A program made the position numbers and the translations under genes. Shown here piece by piece: positions 61,040-64,000 of a DNA stretch of 64,000 bases. This DNA is from Onchocerca volvulus (taxonomy: Eukaryota; Nematoda; Chromadorea; Rhabditida; Onchocercidae): NCBI GenBank assembly GCA_000499405.2, contig HG738140.1, positions 11,621,560-11,685,559 on the forward strand, read 5' to 3'. Numbering within the stretch: the first letter of the stretch is position 1; every line of letters starts with the position of its first letter. Under the pieces are notes generated by a model that was given only the letters and a program-made list of their open reading frames with translations, searched no databases and was not told where the DNA came from.

Positions 61040-64000
61040 AAATATATTTCAACTATCGAAAAACAAAAAATCTGAGTTTTCGCTTTCTGCTCATAGATCA
61101 TCATAATTCAGCCTGAAAATGTCACCTCTAAAAAGAAAAAAAAGGCAAAAAGAGTTCAAAAATTACTTGTAAAGAATTAGTTTTTTATCCTAATCAATAT
61201 TTTTTTTTTTGAGATTAATTAAAGTAAAGTTTCAAGAATACAAATTAATATAAAGGTCCAAAATGTAGAAGAAAAAAATGAATTCCGGTTGGAAATAATT
61301 TCAAACATGATTGTGCAACTTAAGGTCATCATCTAAGCGAAAATTCCGGAATAAATATAAAAAACGATATTAATAACACGGATACATACCGGATACAATT
61401 GTAAAGCAAATTATTATATTTCAGAAAACAATCCTTAATATAAAATCGGAATAATTAATAACTGAATAATCCGACTTATGCAATCTGTAAAAGGCATGCT
61501 GTTAAATGTTTTTTATCATAAAATAATAACATGAAAGAATATTTAATAGAAATTATCAAATCATAAAACTTCTGTTTATCCGATCAGAATACTTCTATTT
61601 CATGATTATTTTATATAATATTAAATAACATTATATAAAAGTTGACAAATGTTTTCTTGTCATTATTTGTGTGCCATAATTCATTCTTCATTGCTGTATT
61701 TTAAAATTTCTGACATTTAAAAAAACAAATATCCAAACTTTGTCATGCAATATGAATAACTACCATTATTACAACTATGTGTACACTCGATTGTACAAAT
61801 ATTTCAGATTGATAATACTTTTGTTATCAGTAGTAAGAGAAATCATTTCAACCATTAATTTAACGAAACATCTTGGCAAAAATAAAAATTGAATGCTATT
61901 TTTAGACATGAAATGCTAATGTGAAATGCTTTGGTGAATTGGAAATTATTGTTTAAACAGTGAAATTTTGTCCTTTTTTCTATTTTTTAGAAAGTTCTCT
62001 TTTTTCTTTCTTCTTTTTCTGGCTTTTTTTTTTTTTTCAAATGAACTTGCGAATAGTTCGTAAAGAAAAATCAGACAGTTGAAATCCAATACAATGTTAT
62101 GTAATTCCAGAAATCGCTTTTAAAAATTAATCAGTATTGCTATTCTTCAGTATTATATTGTATTTTTGATTTTTGATGCTTTCATGTAATATAAAAGAAA
62201 GACTGAACTCAATAAGAAAAACTAAATGTTTGGAAAAATGCAAGAAATTGCAGAAATGTTGATGAGATAATGCTTATTGTTAATTTTGGCAGTCTCATGT
62301 TAGATGGTTGATTGTGATTAATATAATTATCATTACGAATTATGTGTGTTATTATTAAAATGATAATTTACGTAGTATTACTGATATTATGAAGATATGA
62401 TAACTGAAAAGCATGCAGCTGCATCTGCAAATATATTTATAGACAGACTATGCTAAACTATTTCAGAGATGACAATTAATAATTAAAATTATTGAAGAAA
62501 TGAGTGAAGATCAACGGGAAAATTGCATGAATAATAGAAAATTCACGAAACTTCGCATTTTTATTACCATAATAAAGATGATTAAAATAGTGAAAAGAAC
62601 GCATGAGTTTGATCGGAAATGACAGCTGTAGAGAAATCAATCAAAAAAAATCCTGTCGATGATGGAATAAATATAACGAGGAATAATAAAATCACAAAGA
62701 AAGTTTAATTGATTGACAAATTTTGTTAATAAAGTGACATTCAATTCTTGAAAAAGCTCGTACTTTGGATGAAAAATAAAAATGAGATAGTGATTAGGTA
62801 AATTTTATATCTCATATCAATACTATTTTTTTGTTTCTTTCAAACTTTTTTCTACACTTGCCGCTTCTAAAATTTTAACACAATTTTAATACATATTTCA
62901 ACAGTAGCAAATGCTGAAATTTCAGAGCTAGAATTGAGTAATTCTAAAATCTTTTAAAATAAATAAAAGTTTTAAACAAATAAAATTTTCTACATTTTTG
63001 TTTTAATGGTATTATCTCATTTCTAAAAATAATTCTCATTGTTTAAACAAGCAAGAAACAAAGGATGAAATGCTATGTAGAATTTGTCTTGATTACTATA
63101 GCTACACATGAATAATTAAATCAGCACAATACAAATTAATTTCTCGACTAAAATTTTTGCAAAACTTTCATGTCGAGAATGAGAAACAAAAAATTGTTGC
63201 AGAAATAATAATATGAGATTTTCGAACATAATCTAATATAAAACCAAAATTTTCGGATATAATTTATGTGTTTTAGACTGATAGTGGACATGGTCGTTAT
63301 GACGATGTAAACCCAGCGATTTATTAAATAATTTGTGGGTGGATAAAAATATCATCGGATGAGTATATCAAACAATTTAAATCTCAACTTTAAAACTCCA
63401 ATTTAAAAATAATGAATAATTTAAGTCAAGAAAATAAAGAAAAAAAAAGAAATTTTAGCAGTAAGTTACAGAAAATACGAAATCGTGCTTATTTGCAACA
63501 GCAAAAAAAAAATCACGAGAAAAAGTTTGCATATTTTCAATAAAATCTACCCATTGAAAAGGAAGTAAATTGAAAATGACTGAAATTAGAAAGAAAAAAG
63601 TTCGATAGGAAGTTTAGTTTCAACATTTAAATTGACTTTAAGCATTGGCCATCCCAGAATCTGCAAAAGTAATTATTCTGAAATGTCAGATAGCAAATTC
63701 TGGAACAAAATGTCTCATTGTATGGATGGAAAGATAAGCAGAACAGACTTTATAATTGAAAGCAAACCAATTCATCAATTCATCTGGAAGATAAATGACG
63801 GCAAGTCTATTACTACTGAGTGCAACTAAATTTGATCACAATTTAAGAACATTTATAATCAATCAATCAATTACTTCTAAAGATTGCTTATTTTCAAAAC
63901 TACAATTTGATTCTTTCTATAGCTATCAGTTTTCCCAACTGATAAACTTTATTCACCTTTGCATATATTGCAAGTTAAGTATAACCTAGCAATTGACAGC
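61040..64000. other. AT-rich unassigned DNA
   Basis: No supported gene. Two overlapping plus-strand frames at 63,632-63,989 are open for about 65 codons each, but have no family match or splice context. Confidence 0.5.

Noticed and set aside
1..64000. CRISPR arrays, bacterial operons, rRNA genes, intact transposons
   Set aside because: None was seen. The repeats present are microsatellites, homopolymers and short tandem or inverted duplications without element structure.

Overview
The window is AT-rich, intron-rich eukaryotic DNA that looks like nematode nuclear genome, probably a parasitic (clade III / filarial-like) worm. The reasons are two transthyretin-like (TTL) secreted proteins, a family expanded in nematodes, short exons split by GT...AG introns with TTTTTTCAG-type acceptors, and strong acceptors a few bases upstream of start codons, as expected for spliced-leader trans-splicing. 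The species cannot be fixed from the sequence alone. No rRNA, tRNA, CRISPR array or recognisable intact transposon was seen.

Layout. Positions 1-35,000 are gene-poor. They hold long AT-rich stretches, microsatellites, several short tandem duplications, and a few statistically long or well-spliced reading frames that match no family I recognise (about 0.86-4.0 kb, 16.1-16.6 kb, 21.6-22.0 kb, 27.6-28.1 kb, 33.8 kb). Positions 35,000-46,450 hold the main gene, a 17-exon minus-strand DEAD-box helicase of the DDX19/Dbp5 mRNA-export family with an unusually long, Asn/Ser-rich N-terminal extension. A small minus-strand frame with its own splice acceptor lies about 350 bases beyond its stop codon. 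Positions 49,600-53,160 hold two convergent TTL genes: one on the plus strand with a probable lesion or unusual splice, and one intact on the minus strand. Between them lies a 28-base alternating purine-pyrimidine tract. Positions 55,400-57,260 hold a three-exon minus-strand gene for a small acidic protein I do not recognise. Positions 60,250-61,040 look like a decayed coding region broken by stops and frame changes. The rest is AT-rich and unassigned.

How the genes relate. The helicase acts in nuclear mRNA export and translation termination. The TTL proteins are secreted, carrier-like, typical nematode extracellular products. Nothing shows that these neighbours share a pathway. The most reliable annotations are the helicase, the minus-strand TTL gene and the plus-strand TTL gene. 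The 55-57 kb gene is good as a gene model but of unknown function. Everything else is marked as tentative.
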